From contig OZ007570.1 in assembly GCA_963931925.1 (NCBI GenBank), positions 55,337,880 to 55,401,879 of the forward strand: a stretch of 64,000 bases of DNA, in the 5' to 3' direction. This document shows positions 47,114-59,833 of the stretch, piece after piece. The notes beneath the pieces are model-generated. The model did not search any database, was not told where the DNA came from, and saw nothing but the letters and a program-made list of their open reading frames with translations. A program made the translations under genes and the position numbers. The stretch is from Onchidella celtica (lineage: Eukaryota > Mollusca > Gastropoda > Systellommatophora > Onchidiidae). Each line of letters begins with the position of its first letter. Position 1 is the stretch's first letter.

Positions 47114-47405
47114 TTAAAATTGAATCATTAGCCTAGTGTCACTTTTGAAGTTGAATCTGCTGGCACAATGAGGACAACTGGCAAGACAGGCATTAATTTC
47201 TGCCGGTCCCGTCACAATCATTTCCAGGGTGACTTGATCTTTGGTCATCTGAAATGTAAACTGTACATTGTCACTGATCTCATGGGATGATACCTTGGGA
47301 AGGGATTCATCCTGAGAAAATGTGGCCAAAGATAAAGACATCTCTCCTACAGACCAAGTTTTACTTGGATTTAAGTGGAAAGTTTTCGACAGGGGTACAT
47401 TTGTG
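47114..47405 (-). pseudogene. Exon-like segment of the U gene, start disrupted (U2)
   Basis: Counterpart of 36525-36692. It reads FHLNPSKTWSVGEMSLSLAT, FSQDESLPKV and TFQMTKDQVTLEMIVTGPAE, open to a stop at 47114. A pogo-like element sits in the TA two bases inside the exon, and the former acceptor CAG reads CAA. The U2 exon is therefore broken at its 5' end while its interior stays open. Confidence 0.5.
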
Positions 47406-47408
47406 CTA

Positions 47409-48212
47409 CAGTGCAATCCTGATGTCTTGACATCAGTGGGACTGTCTGACTTGTGTCGAGTAAAGAGAAAGTCGAAATAGCAGATTAGTTCTGGAAGAGA
47501 AAAAAAAAGGGGGGGGGGGATCAAACATCACCATAATGGGAAGTGTCCAATAAATAACGCAATTATGTCCCTTTTTCTTTTAATTATCGGCATATTGTCA
47601 CCCGTTCCTCCAATATCACTCATTCACTGTTGTGCGGAGCAGTTGCGTGGCAAAGATTTGCCGATATCGGCGAAATGCTGTAGCTATCAAATGCGCAGTT
47701 TTTTTTTTTTTACATCGACCTGACTGTTTCTTCAGAAGAAGTGATGATAGCGATACACACACAGTGCGCCGGTTAACCGAGAGATCTAGGTCAAGGCCTA
47801 GTATCAACGGCGCACAGACGTTTTGTGGGGAAAAAAAATTACTCAGTCTGTTTTACTCTGTACTTTTACTGTCATAGGCTCATGCAAGGCACTCCACACT
47901 CGCGTTACTGAAGCCAAAGGTCATCCTCTGTGTCTACACACCCCCTCTGCTACCCCTCCCCGCCAGCACCGCAAAAAGAAATAAAGAGATCCTATATGCG
48001 GGAAGTGGCGTGGGCATTTTTGGTAGCACAGTAGTAGTACTAGTAGATCTAGTGCACTTATGTGTCGATATAAGAGGAAAGAATGGAATAACACATCGAG
48101 TTTCCCGGAAATATTTAGTAGTATTAAAGAAGGAACAGGTTGGGATTTAAAAATTGTATCGAGTTACCCAGAATGTCGAGAAAAGCCATGTCGAGATAAT
48201 TGGATTGGACTG
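47409..48212. mobile_element. pogo/Tigger-like MITE inserted in U2
   Basis: 804 bp bounded by TA on both sides (47407-47408, 48213-48214). The ends CAGTGCAATCCTGATGTC and the complement of GACATG...GGATTGGACTG (CAGTCCAATCC...) are inverted repeats of the CAGT type seen in pogo/Tigger elements. U1 has the empty site TTGTGTTATCTGAATTC. No transposase. Confidence 0.85.
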
Positions 48213-48264
48213 TATTTGAATTCAAGAACTGGAAAACCACACTTCTCTTCTTTACATGATAATG

Positions 48265-48425
48265 GCTGAAAGGTGATATGACTTCACAGGTTTGCTCCGT
48301 CATCAGGAATTGCATGACATCAGGGATGCACCATGCATGGACAGAAATGGGCATTTGCCAGCTGATGTTTCCAGGAGGTAGCAGGACAGCTGACAACCCT
48401 GACTGTAAATGGATGATGGTTGTGT
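48265..48425 (-). CDS. Candidate exon of the U gene (U2)
   Basis: Counterpart of 36740-36895. It reads YTTIIHLQSGLSAVLLPPGN and ISWQMPISVHAW, then a possible donor CAT|GTAAAG. Frame assignment uncertain as in U1. Confidence 0.3.
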
Positions 48426-49139
48426 ACCTGCAGGATAATGAAAATCATTAGCTGCGCACAATGTTTTGACATATCAATTTTAATTTGCTACATTTCATTT
48501 ACATCACAGATATAAACTGACAAGCATTTCCAAGAAGGCAAACAAAATTCAATATAAGCACTTGGACCATGCTACCAAATTTAGGTTGCTTTTTTGATAT
48601 ACTAAGGGAAACAATCATAGAATCTAGTAATGCCTGTGTGAATAAGCAGTCAGAGCCAGTATGCTATGCTGATAGTTATCATTTTTGGGATCACTTATAA
48701 ATCCATAGTTCACTGTTTTTTGACCCAGAATTCAGATTATGTTATGAAAAGTCAACATGATGTACCAAATCCTGTCTCTGTTTCAGCAGTTTATGGGGTC
48801 AAATAACAACATTAGAAGCGGATCTGAATAAAGTAAAAAGAAATCAATAAAATTTATAGAAACAACAGTAAACATTACAAAAGTTCAAACATGAAACACA
48901 AAGCAAATAAAATCATAATTTGCCATTAATTAATATGAATGAACAGCCAATTTATGTAGATCTATTAAATGATTTTAAAATTCTAGCAGTTACAAAAATA
49001 TAAAAATTCAGAGGAACACCACTGGAGCTTCAAGTCAGTTGAAACCAAAACTGTCATGATGGCTTACACACCGCTGCTAGTAAGCTTATAATACCAAACT
49101 TGCATTACCACAGTATTACTTACATCAACCAATACTTAC

Positions 49140-49248
49140 ATGACAATGATTCAATCCTTGATTTCCAAACGGCATCATTAGGAACAACAAGAATTGTGAC
49201 TCTGCCATATTCAGACGTGTTCCCTCTCAGTCTTCCATCATGCCAGGA
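49140..49248 (-). CDS. Candidate internal exon (U2)
   Basis: Same as 37640-37746 in U1: canonical acceptor, single open frame (GRVTILVVPNDAVWKS), donor GTAAGT. Confidence 0.45.
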
Positions 49249-49840
49249 CTAGAGTGAAAATGACTTAAAATCAGTCATAAATAAAAGTAGCATATTTAGT
49301 ATCTTCAAAAAGTTTTTCTAAGAAAATCCTGGTTTTGGATGGTCCAATTTGCAAAAACCGCAGTCATATTATGTGTTAGTTAGTCTATCTATCCACTGGT
49401 TCATCAGTAGAACAGACATGTGGTTTAATATTATATACACATGTAGATACATAAATGACTATCCATTTTATCAGTTCTTCAGTATGTGTGCCTCAAATTT
49501 CATATTTAAAAGACTGATTTGGTGTTCTATGGAAATATGCTAAAAACATGACGCTACTCAAGGAAAGGGAGCTTTAATTTGTGTCAGTGTCATGGAAAAA
49601 GATATAGTGAAATATTAACAAGAAATTATTACTAACCATTTTGATGCCCATGGAAATAATGATGTCATCAGTCTCCACTTGAGGACAAGACAGATGCACT
49701 CTTAGTATTATTAAGATTGTCGGGGTCTTGTTAACACTGTTGGATCCAATGTCAACAATGGTAAATGCATTATTAATGCTGCTAGATGCATTGTTCGTAC
49801 AAATTAGTGTTTGTTCACACTACTGTATTCCAATTGATAT

Positions 49841-50016
49841 GATGAATGGATGGATAGATGGACAAAGTCAAGGACATATGGATGGATGAACAAAGTGAAG
49901 GACATATGGGTGGATGTTCGGAAGGAAGGACTGACATGTGGACAGATGGATGGATGGACTGTCGGATGGATGGATGGATAATTGTATGGATGAACCGATG
50001 GACAAGGTGATAATAC
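49841..50016. repeat. (GGAT)n-rich tract, U2
   Basis: Near-identical to 38340-38515. Confidence 0.9.
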
Positions 50017-50499
50017 ACATGAAAATTTTAAAACTAGCTGAGTTACCCGGCCCTGTCCGGGAGAAATATCTTTATCTAGAAAACAACACGCACAATCGGC
50101 ACACAGATTATGCAGATCTAGCTAGAAAACAACACCCGCATGGTCCGTGCATAAGGCAGACGGCACAGGAACTCATGCCTTCAAACTTTGAAAAGCGACC
50201 GGAAGTTTAAAGTCGAAACAAAACAAAGGCAGGGGGGAGGCCATCATTGTTGAGGAGAAAGCATTATTCGATGTTTTTAGGCCTTTTTCATTTATTACAA
50301 AATTGCGATACTTAGCTTTTATGTCAAAGGAATAGACATAGTAGCAAAAAGAACTATCTTTCACATGTAATTTTTTCAGGTCTGGGCATTTCTTCCTCCC
50401 AGCAGTGAATTTTTTTTCCTTGCTGTTTTTTTATATAGATGATCAATAAAATTAATCTTTTTTAGCAGACCGAGATTAGAGAAAAAAATGTATGCTTGC

Positions 50500-50673
50500 C
50501 TGAGGTGAAATGGAAGCGACAAGTAGCTACATGTAGCTCTGCAAACACATCCACCAACTCATTGTGATTGGCTGCTGGCCTCAGGTGTTTGACACAGTGG
50601 TGGTCATCCAGGATGTGGAAGAACAGGTAACTCTCACGGTCAAACTCAACTTGCATGTTAAAGATAGATACCT
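50500..50673 (-). CDS. Candidate internal exon with GC donor (U2)
   Basis: Same as 38999-39172, with FDRESYLFF in place of FDCESYLFF. The GC donor context is retained. Confidence 0.45.
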
Positions 50674-51124
50674 CTGGGATTGAAAATCAAGAAGAGCAGG
50701 CGGAACAAGGCTGCTGCCCAGGCAAAATTCTAAATAACAAAAAAAGAACTGATCCCTACCATAACAATACACAGAAACAAGAACAAGAAAAATAAAAGCA
50801 AGAAAAGTGAGTTGTGAATGACAAGAGCAGCAAATATAAAATATTCCTTTTTCAACCTATTTCTGCCATCCATCTCCTTCCCACCATCCCATTCAACGCC
50901 CCAGGCATAGGCCTACCGCCATTGCTATTTCAGAACTCTGTATCCCATACCGCCCAATAAAGAATGTATCTCTAGTAAAAGTCCCGTTTTATGAACGGTA
51001 AAAGACACAATGCACCACTTCAGTTACATTAATCAAGTGGATAAAAAAAATATATAAAATTATGGTAGATTACGTTAAAACTATGGCAAGGGATACCACT
51101 GGGACAGGTGGAGAAAAATATTAT

Positions 51125-51798
51125 TCAAACAATCCTGTGGGTTCTTTCCGAATCTCTCCCTCCACATGAATTCATCCAAATGGCCAGAAAGCATGGTGTT
51201 GTGCAAACCAGCCACATATGTTTGAATCGTCTCTTACAGCTTTTCCAATAACAGTCCACTTGATTGGTGCAAACATCCGTCATGGGATCCAAAAAATTCT
51301 GGATGTGAAATACCACCAAGTGCTGAAAAGGAGGTTGCACTGGAACAGTTGCAATATTATTGTATGATGGCAACCCATCGGAATGAATTATGTTGCCAGG
51401 AGCAAATTCTCTGGGTAACTAATGGCAGCAGAGTAACGGCAGATCTAATCTTTTTCTGCTTAGTCTTCGCCACCAAGCTCTTGTCAGTCTCAACGACCTG
51501 GCCCAGGGCCCCCAATGTGGTAAGGATTATTGATTAAATGGTGGGAACAAATATCATGAAAATAGCAGTACCACTGGACAATGGTGGACCATGCCAGACT
51601 AATATAATGGTTGACACTGGTGACAGGTTCCTTAAAAGACCAGAGATAACAGCTGTACAATGTTAATGAAATATAGGAATTCTTCCACTGTGAGCTAGTC
51701 TTCAAAGACAATTTCACATTCTGGTAAAAGTGCAGTTTAGCCCCCCAAACTTTCCATGCACAGGTCAAGTGTGCGCCTCCCAATTTAGTTACAAACAT
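51125..51798 (-). pseudogene. Merlin transposase remnant, U2
   Basis: Counterpart of 39624-40143 without the MITE: STIVQWYCYFHDICSHHL, YNNIATVPVQPP, TNQVDCYWKSCKRRFKHM, with the same terminal frameshift. The catalytic Glu position reads Asp (NQVD). It retains the Trp that follows the catalytic position in the family, lost in U1. Inactive. Confidence 0.82.
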
Positions 51799-52981
51799 CA
51801 GCTGACATTTTCACATGCTCCATAAAAAGAAAAATCATGTGCCTTTAGCTGGAATTCTAGGCAGGGAATTGTCGAGCCGGGCGTTTACTGTAAAAATAAA
51901 AACCACAACACCCTTATAGAAGACTAACTCGTCCCTCTGCGACACGCCCCTCCCCCCACACATGGCCGCTCCTAAAGCCGCGTGCTTGTGGGGGTCTGTG
52001 GTCTCTTAGCTCCCACAGTTTGGAAAATGAACTATTACTGAGGGAGTTGGTTTGCTCTGCGAATACTGGAACATGGATTCATAGAAAAATGGGGGGACTA
52101 AATGCACTTTAGCCCATACACTTATGGGATGGACTTTCTCTGCCCAATGGTGCTCACCTCAACCGCATTTCACCTGGGACATTAAGCAGCCACAGGTAGC
52201 CTACTGCAGGAAGGTGGAGTCGACACTTATAGCAAAGTATGGCCCCGTTGCTTCGTCCGACATCTTCCCCAGATCTGAGCGGATTCAATATGGTATTCCC
52301 CATGTCAGTGGAGACGCAGCGTAAAGAACTGAGGGTTCTACAAATCTGTAAATGAGACAATCATATTGTTAGACTAGAACATCAACCCACTCAAAACAAT
52401 GATCAAAAGCATGAATTTTGAAGAAAGAAGCAGCAGCCGGAACTACTCTGTTTATTATTCTCAAGACAAGACTAATACGATTGGCCATGAGAAAGGGGAT
52501 GCAAGGTATGAGACATCCAAAGTTTGGATTCTGTTCAGGACTGGGTCCAGTCTATCTAATGTCTCCTGGCATTTATAGTAATTAGAATCATTCTAATTAT
52601 ACTGGTTGCCCAAGGGCGGTTCAAACGTCATCTCTGATACAGCATCATTAAATTGAAAACACTTGCTCCGCATCAACAGTCTTAACTCGAGAAAAGAGAA
52701 AAGTGCATTATACCTTCTCTAAGATTCTTTGAGGGAGTGTTAAAATATCCATGTCTTGTCTTCCAAGAGGCAGGTCCAAAACACTGTCATTAATGATGTA
52801 AGAGAGAAATCACCCCCCCCCCCCTCCACCCCCCACACCCGTCATAACATCGCCAAAAAAGGGTAAACAAAGCACAGATAAGCTTCTGCAAAAATAGAAA
52901 CTTATTTGTGAAGTGATTACTACTCGAGAAATTTTAAGAAAGGGAAAAAAAAAGTGGCACGGGGACTCCAGCACACATTAC

Positions 52982-53476
52982 CCTACTTAGCTACACTAGG
53001 TGTGCCGTTTGACTATGTGGTTGCGAGAGCACTTTTCCCATGACATGGACGATCCTAAGTCTAATACCCTAAAGTACCAGTTGCCCCTTAAGACCTAAGG
53101 AAGTAGGTTCTAATCCGTATGTTTTGTCCGGCCTACCCCCGACCAAACTCCACCCCAGCACTCAGTCCCTCAGCAGCGTCTTAAGGGAGGAAACTCGCCA
53201 GATCCTAGGCTATATTACAGGTCAGTTGGGCGTGACTAACCGTGCGAGTACCTTGGTCGACCGTCGACCTCAACGCTACATGGAAGCAGGAGCCAGTAAC
53301 CACCCGGGTTTCCCCAAAGTGGCTGTTCTGTACTATAAATAAATTTGGGTTTTCTTATATGACACACAATCCACACCTTGTCTGCCGTTATGGGTTTGAC
53401 CTCATTATGCATAAAATCATATATTAAATTTATTCCTTTATTAACCTTACTCAAAACGTTTTCTTTTCATTCAAAC
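52982..53476. other. Zero-divergence tract within block A (A2 copy)
   Basis: Matches 12142-12636 with no difference found; see that entry. Confidence 0.6.
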
Positions 53477-54075
53477 GCGTGGGTTTATCATTGTTCCATA
53501 GAGATATGCGCCTCTTAATAAACAGGCTTCAAAATTTTGCAGTTTCAAAATATTAACAACTCAAGAACATGATTAGCTGCCTTTGCCCTTGACACTATCT
53601 TGGTTTTTATTACAAAACGGTAGTGGGAATCGATACTACTTAATTAGTCGACTGCCAATAACTTCATTGAATATGATAACGAAATCAAGACCTATTTCAG
53701 AAAAATCCCTTCTCTCAATCTTCTTTCTCTACATTTACATTTTCCTCATCACACCTTTTTTTTCCGTATAGTTTTTTCTTTTTTTTTTAAATGTCCACAT
53801 GACTGGGAATTACATCATCATTCAGCACTAGGGGAACCAAAATCGATACCAAAAAGATACCATTCCGAAGGAAAGGGCTAAGCACACTTAACATTCTTAG
53901 GGCTAAGCACACTTAACAATCTTATCTCCTCGAGATTTGAAAATGGAAATAATATATAAATTCATATCTGTTCAGACAAAAAAACATAGCAGAAAATGAA
54001 AAGCATGAACCATTGTACATGTTAGCTCGGACTTTTTCCGAATTTTACATTTTTAAAAATGTACCGAATAAGAAA

Positions 54076-54670
54076 ATAATAATAATAATGAAGATCCTTT
54101 ATATAGCGCCTAATCTAAACGAGTTTGCTCTAGGCGCTTTACAGAAAGTCTTGTTCTCTCCATTTGCATCTCTCTCACTCTCTATTTCTTTCTCTCACTC
54201 TCTCTATCTCTCTGTATCTCAGAGCAAATTGTAACACAGACTGTTAGACGCAGTTCACAACTCACAACAGTCCACAACTCACAATTTGTATTCTAAAGTA
54301 TTATAATATTATTTGAATATATATTATATAATATTTATTTAATAATGAATTACAAATTTTCGTTGGTGATATGGGGGGTGATAGGGATAGATTTTAATCT
54401 ATTAATTTTAATTTCAATTTTGCCCGGGCAGCGGCCTGTTTGGCCTGCTCTTTACGATTTCCAACTGCCAAGGTATCTTTAACGTGCGCAACGTGCACAC
54501 GGGCCCTCCGAATTTTTTCGTCCTTATCCGAGAAGACTAGGTCCTCGATCCTACCCCCCAATAGGATCAGGGAGACGAAAATACGAGAAAAATCCCAATT
54601 TCCAACATACCTGCACAGCCCGGGTTTGACATGAGAGGCGAGCACCTTGCCTCTAGACCATCTTGTCAAC
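54076..54670 (-). mobile_element. tRNA-Glu-derived SINE, most complete copy (A2)
   Basis: Minus strand: head with A box TGGTCTAGAGG, body, GA-rich stretch, GTAAAGCGCC...GGCGCTATATAAA tail and (ATT)n. Compared with A1, about 16 bp covering the B box are missing. The lost piece is one arm of the CCCGGGTT/AACCCGGG hairpin, flanked by TTGA repeats, a typical slippage deletion. This copy should no longer bind TFIIIC normally. Confidence 0.82.
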
Positions 54671-56206
54671 AAAAATTTTTTTTTAAATTTTCGAGAACAG
54701 ATTTTTTTATTGTGATCACAAACTCAAAACTTGCGATGAACAAATCACAATAATCATTACGGAGAAATAAAAGCAATTTGTCAGTTGGATGGAGAAAAAA
54801 CTAAAGTGATAAGTCTCCGAAATGAAATTGGCATTTATCAAAAAATGAATAAATCTATGTTATGCACAAATTCTCCACCTTTGAATGCAAAGAGCTTTTT
54901 CATTAGGCCAGTCATGGTAACAAAATTTTCTATGTAGGTTTCAAATACTGTGGAAGGTGCATTGACGTTTGTATTGTTTTATTGGTTTTGTTTTTCAGTT
55001 TTTTTTAGTTTGCTTTGGGCCCTTGTCTGATCTCTTCTGATCCCATTTTTTTCACGAATACATGGCCCATGGTGTGAACACTTCATGCCGGCTGATGTCA
55101 ACTACTCAGCGTACTAGCGGTGAAGCTAGAAGACAGGTAGGAGTACATGGTACATAGAGTAGAAAGTGATAGGGCGGGACAGTGGTTGGAGGTCGCGTGG
55201 AGTGCGGCTTTTATGCTTGTATAAATATAAAATACTAAAATGGACCCTTTATACATTTTGTAAGTGCTTACATCTACAATTATTCCATTTGCACAAAGTC
55301 TGATTGTAAAATGAGTCTCGCCGTGCTGTTATTTAATGATCCATGGCCGTATGCAAGAACTGTACATAACTGGTTACATGGTGGATAGGCCCAAAGCATC
55401 GGTGAAAAACGCTACTTGGCATGCCAGAACTTTGTGTAAGACTACATATGTACGTGTAAAGTGGTCCGTAACTTGCATAATTTGCATAATTGATTCAACG
55501 TATTGATCGGAAATTTGATAGAGATCGGCCTAAGATTAAGAAAAGATAGAAAAGCGCTTAATTTCTCCGGTTCTGTGTCAACTCTGCTATCCTTATTTGA
55601 TTGAAGGTAATAATTCTACTTAACAAGTTGCAACATTCTGTTACTAATGAAAATGAAACTTCCAAATCCATCGCTGATGTTGTCTCCAACATGGGTTTGA
55701 TGTATTCAAGAAGTGTGGAAGAGAGGAAAAAAGAAATTTTCCTCATCAATTTTAACTTAAACAAAACCAACAAAAAAGTTTCCATTTCAAAAAATGACAA
55801 TATTGTGGGATAAAATATTAGTTGCTTTCTTTGTGTTCTCCACTTCAAATGATGAGATGACAAAGAGCAAAAACATGCTACAATGAATGCCAAAGTGTAC
55901 ACACTATCAGTCTCACAGTCAGCAGCCTCCACTTTGTTTACATCATTTTACATAGGCATGAGTGAATTTGTCACTGTGTCAAGTGGCTGGGATTGGCAGA
56001 CACAAGTTCTGTGCATGCGTAATGACAATTTTAGTTACAGCAGTAAGCAGCAATGGATGCATAGGGAGGGGTTGGTGTAACTTTTGTTCTTGGATACCGA
56101 CTAAATTTGAATTTACACCTAGGTGGCCGTAAGCATAATGCAAAACGGGTGGATTTACACCAAGTTCATGCATCCTGCCACTGATATGTGCAAAAAAAAT
56201 TCCAAC

Positions 56207-56339
56207 CTCTTTCAGCCGTACCATGAAAAAGTGAAATGTACTGCCACAGCCGGTGTTTCCATCCAGAAACCAGGAGTCATTTAGCCGGGTGGTCTGCCTT
56301 GAAACAGAATGGTATTCGTCAGACAACCAGAAATTAAAA
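56207..56339 (-). CDS. Candidate internal exon, unknown protein (A2)
   Basis: Counterpart of 15194-15326 with the same length and borders; reads FNFWLSDEYHSVSRQTTRLN. Donor GAG|GTTGGA. Confidence 0.4.
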
Positions 56340-56855
56340 CTGGGCATTAGATAAAACATGTGCTGTCTATGTGAATTTATGTGTGTAAGCTTCATAGAAC
56401 TTACATGCAAAGATTCAAAGTGGAAATAAGGCGTTCCATTTTTTTACGATACAATCACAAGTGACCGGGACTATGCTTTGTTCCAGTTTGGCCAAATGAA
56501 CCTAATTATTTTAGTAAACACCAACCAAAATAAGATGCATGCTATCTACATGTGAGAATTCATGAATGCAAGCTTCATAGAACTTGTGCTAGAAGATTCA
56601 AAGAGGTGATAGACTATTCCCCTTTCTTAAGGCACACCCGCAAGTGATGGCCAGACAGGATTGCACTTTGTTCCGGTTTGCAAACGAAGCTAACTATTTT
56701 AATAAACACCGCACAAAGGATATGTTGTAAAATATTCTAAACACAACGTTTGAAAATGTTCGGTAAAGATGGCATCAAATTATACTATTTAATTGAACTT
56801 TTAAAAAAAATAAAGAGTTAAGATCACTTCAGTACATTACAAACTAGAACATAAA

Positions 56856-57190
56856 ATGATTCAAAATACTTTGGCCACTTATACTTACATCATAATCTGG
56901 GCTTTTAGTGTACTGTGCATTCTTTTTAAACAACTACACTGCCATCACAACACCAAAATAATTGGAACGGGAAGACTTCCGGACATTCAGACCACCCAGT
57001 CAATCCCTAAAGCTAACACTAAACCAGTTTTTAAGCCTGTCGTATCCCTGTTACCAACTGCTACCCCACTGCTAACTCTTTTAACTAGAAATGAAAAGAA
57101 ATGTTGGGGCAGTTTGCAAAGAATTGTAAGAGTTCGCAGTCATCAGGAACTCTTTCCATTAGACCTGGATCCTACAGAAAATCGAGCTAA
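56856..57190 (+). CDS. Possible first exon of a type II membrane protein (A2)
   Basis: Starts MIQNTLATYTYIIIWAFSVL, where YIIIWAFSVLCILF would form one N-terminal membrane anchor. A Pro/Thr-rich stem and LLTLLTRNEKKCWGSLQRIV follow before the frame runs into MITE M2. The A1 copy (15843-16181) shares the N-terminus, but its frame diverges after indels and most differences change amino acids, so coding is doubtful. Golgi enzymes have such an architecture; no catalytic domain is seen. Confidence 0.2.
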
Positions 57191-57402
57191 GCCTAGCCAG
57201 CATCTCTATGTTAATCAGATGCAGTGTTGTATAGGATTTCTCCAAGGTTAGTAGGATTACCATAGGGCTGGAGTCCCTACATCAAACTGATGTCAGCACA
57301 ATGTCATAACCAGAGAATCTAAATAGGAACGATGGCATTCCAATGTGCGAACTTGACATTATTCCTAAGTGTCGGACTCCCATAGGGTTACCGATTGGGA
57401 AG
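57190..57402. mobile_element. MITE M2, A2 copy
   Basis: Sister of 16182-16392 at the same relative position. Confidence 0.65.
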
Positions 57403-58391
57403 CGGCAACGTCAACATTGTTAGATTGGTTCGTTTTCTGAAGGAGCCCAATCTGTGCTTGTTGTGCCCCTATTTTTTATTTATCTTTTACTGGTACACAC
57501 ATTTTATTAGGCTTCAAAAAGTAACAGAATAATATAAAACAGAAGAGAACGGGTACATTTTTTTGTTTAATAAAAGGGAGTTAATGGCTTTTTCCCTTCA
57601 AACAGGGCCGTTTTTCCGGATTCCTTCCCTTTATCAGTTATACGAGTTACATAATGTATTAATCAAAGAAGCTATAAATTTATGGTGAACTTTATGGGAG
57701 GTCAAATCAAGCCACCATCATTCTATGCCAATTGACCATCACTATCACAAAAGGAAGTATAAATCGCTGGAGATTCTGTTCTCCACTCGTCAGCCTAAAC
57801 TGGCCAATGGAAGAATCTAAACTATGAAGAAAAGCCAATTATTGTCAAAGTAGTAAGGGTATAATCAGCCGCTGACAGAAAATATAACCATTTAATTATT
57901 TTAGTCAGTAACGCTCACCTTGTCTCAAAATCGAATACATGTAGGCTATAGAGATCTTTTCCTTCCTAGGTATGAAACAGAGAAATTTATGTATTTTATA
58001 GTCAACGACTCCAACAAAAATTAGTATGTTCATGCTTCAGATTAAAATAATAATAATAATAATAAAGTTATACGTAGGCAGAGTCAACAGTGCCTATCTT
58101 CTCTCTAAATCCAACACCTGCCATCAGAATTTAAGTGCCATTTCGGCCATATGGAAGGTTCGCTACTTTCGTTTCAGAACATTATTTTCACGGTATTTTG
58201 AAACTATTAGTTGCATCCAAACTAAAACTAACGAAACAATCTGAATTATGCTTGAAAAAATATTTATCCAGGGGCTCATGCGTGAGAGAGGGGGAGGCCG
58301 AGGATGAAATCAGCGATATTCAACAGTTCAGCATTCTGTGTGAAAATATTTATATTGGAGTCCTGTACAGGAGGAGAGGAGAAAGAGACAG

Positions 58392-58393
<2 letters not shown>

Positions 58394-58470
<77 letters not shown>
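58394..58470. repeat. Pure (GA)n microsatellite
   Basis: An uninterrupted GA run of about 77 bp, expanded relative to 17395-17452. Confidence 0.92.
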
Positions 58471-58471
<1 letters not shown>

Positions 58472-59029
58472 AGAGAGAGAACGAAATTTAAAGATCAAGT
58501 AACCAAATTTACACTTATTAGAGGCTTATAACTTATTAACAAGCCATCGCCCCCACCCCTCACGATCACTCTCTTTATCTGTTTATTTATTTATTTAATT
58601 ATTTATTGTACGGTAGCATTAATTATATTACACGGTTTACACGTCTACGGTATTACCATTGACAAACTGGCAGTCAAACGATTGCTCAATGGAACATTTA
58701 CCTCCTCACCTTGTATAATAAATGCAGTCGTAGATCCTCATGGACTTCACCTTGTAAGGAACGGTTTCATTGTATTTGTAGCTTATTTGACACTGGTTTG
58801 AAAGACCCCATCACTTTTGCTTAGAGTAAATTCCACGTGAGCAACAGAACTGACTCAGTCTGAAGTTGTGAAACTTAAAAGAGTGGACGGGCATTTATCC
58901 TTTAAAACATTCAAAGAGACGCCCCTGAACTGCAGACATTCTGTGCAACACATTAAAGAAAGTGAGCTGCTAAAACGTACTTGTGAGCATGTCTTTGGAC
59001 ATCTGAGGGAGGGGTGGTGTGGGCTTTGA

Positions 59030-59145
59030 GGTGAGCGGTTCAATTTTCTCATGACACACCTTGCACTGTGGAGCTTCGCAAGTAAAGCCACTCCTCTCTC
59101 ACTCTCTCCTTTTCTCTCTTCCTCATTCTCTCTCTCTCTCTCTCA

Positions 59146-59180
<35 letters not shown>

Positions 59181-59350
59181 GGGCATGGGGGGGGGTGGTG
59201 CTTAATGGTGAGCGATTCAGTTTTCTCGTGACTCACCTTACACTGTGCTGTGGAGCTTCGCAAATAGACCCACTTCTCTCTCTCCCCCTCTTTCTCTCTC
59301 TCTCTCTCTGTCTCTCTCTCTATGTCTCTCTCTTCCCTTCAGTCTCTCTC
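59030..59350. repeat. Doubled unit with (CT)n arrays (A2)
   Basis: Same structure as 18000-18340: two copies of the GGTGAGCG(G/A)TTCA unit, each followed by a CT array. Confidence 0.75.
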
Positions 59351-59419
59351 TGCACTGGAAAGTTCTTTCGTTCCTCGGGGGCCTCAGCAAAAGGCTGTTG
59401 GTCCCCATTTTGTTAATAT

Positions 59420-59433
59420 CCCCCCCCCCCCCC
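59420..59433. repeat. Poly-C tract (A2)
   Basis: Homopolymer C run, shorter than at the sister position 18417-18442. Confidence 0.9.
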
Positions 59434-59625
59434 AAACAAATTTTTCTTTATAAGTGACGTGGCCCTTCTGTGACCCACATTAAATGTATCCTTTTAATTC
59501 ATGACTGCCAATTATCCAGAAAAGAACATAATTACAGTAATATATTTTTTTCTGCTTCCGTTTCGTTGCCTTTCATCTTCTGCCCCTTCAGACGAGGCGA
59601 CTTACAAGATTGAGTTTTGTTATTG

Positions 59626-59790
59626 TTGTTGTTGTTGTTGTTGTTGTTTTGTGGCACATTAGAGGGAGAGAGAGAGAGAGAGAGAGAGATAGAGAGAGAC
59701 AGACAAAGAGAGAGGGGCAGGGAGCGAGAGAGGGGGGACGACACACATATACAACTAGGGAGAGTGAGAGAGACAGACAGAGAGAGAGAA
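59626..59790. repeat. (GTT)n and GA-rich array (A2)
   Basis: Counterpart of 18645-18800 with more GTT units. It ends just before the pre-insertion site CTTATTATTGCATC of the L1 LTR. Confidence 0.88.
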
Positions 59791-59833
59791 TTATCTTATT
59801 ATTGCATCTTTTATGCTGGCTGTTGATGTTATC

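Larger units (their letters stand above)
41705..51660. repeat. Tandem unit U2
   Basis: Second copy of the U segment. Compared with U1 it has extra DNA at 42360-42535 and 44690-47100 and a pogo-like MITE at 47409-48212. It lacks the SINE and the TA MITE found in U1. Confidence 0.88.
51760..59795 (+). repeat. Segmental duplication block A, copy A2
   Basis: Direct, collinear copy of 10945-18800. It is continuous with block B2, whereas A1 and B1 are separated by the 8.7-kb nested LTR insertion. Confidence 0.9.

Noticed and set aside
58135..58491. Arg/Glu-repeat protein
   Set aside because: Translation of the (GA)n microsatellite; the same applies to Leu/Ser frames on CT arrays at 18060-18480 and 59050-59460.
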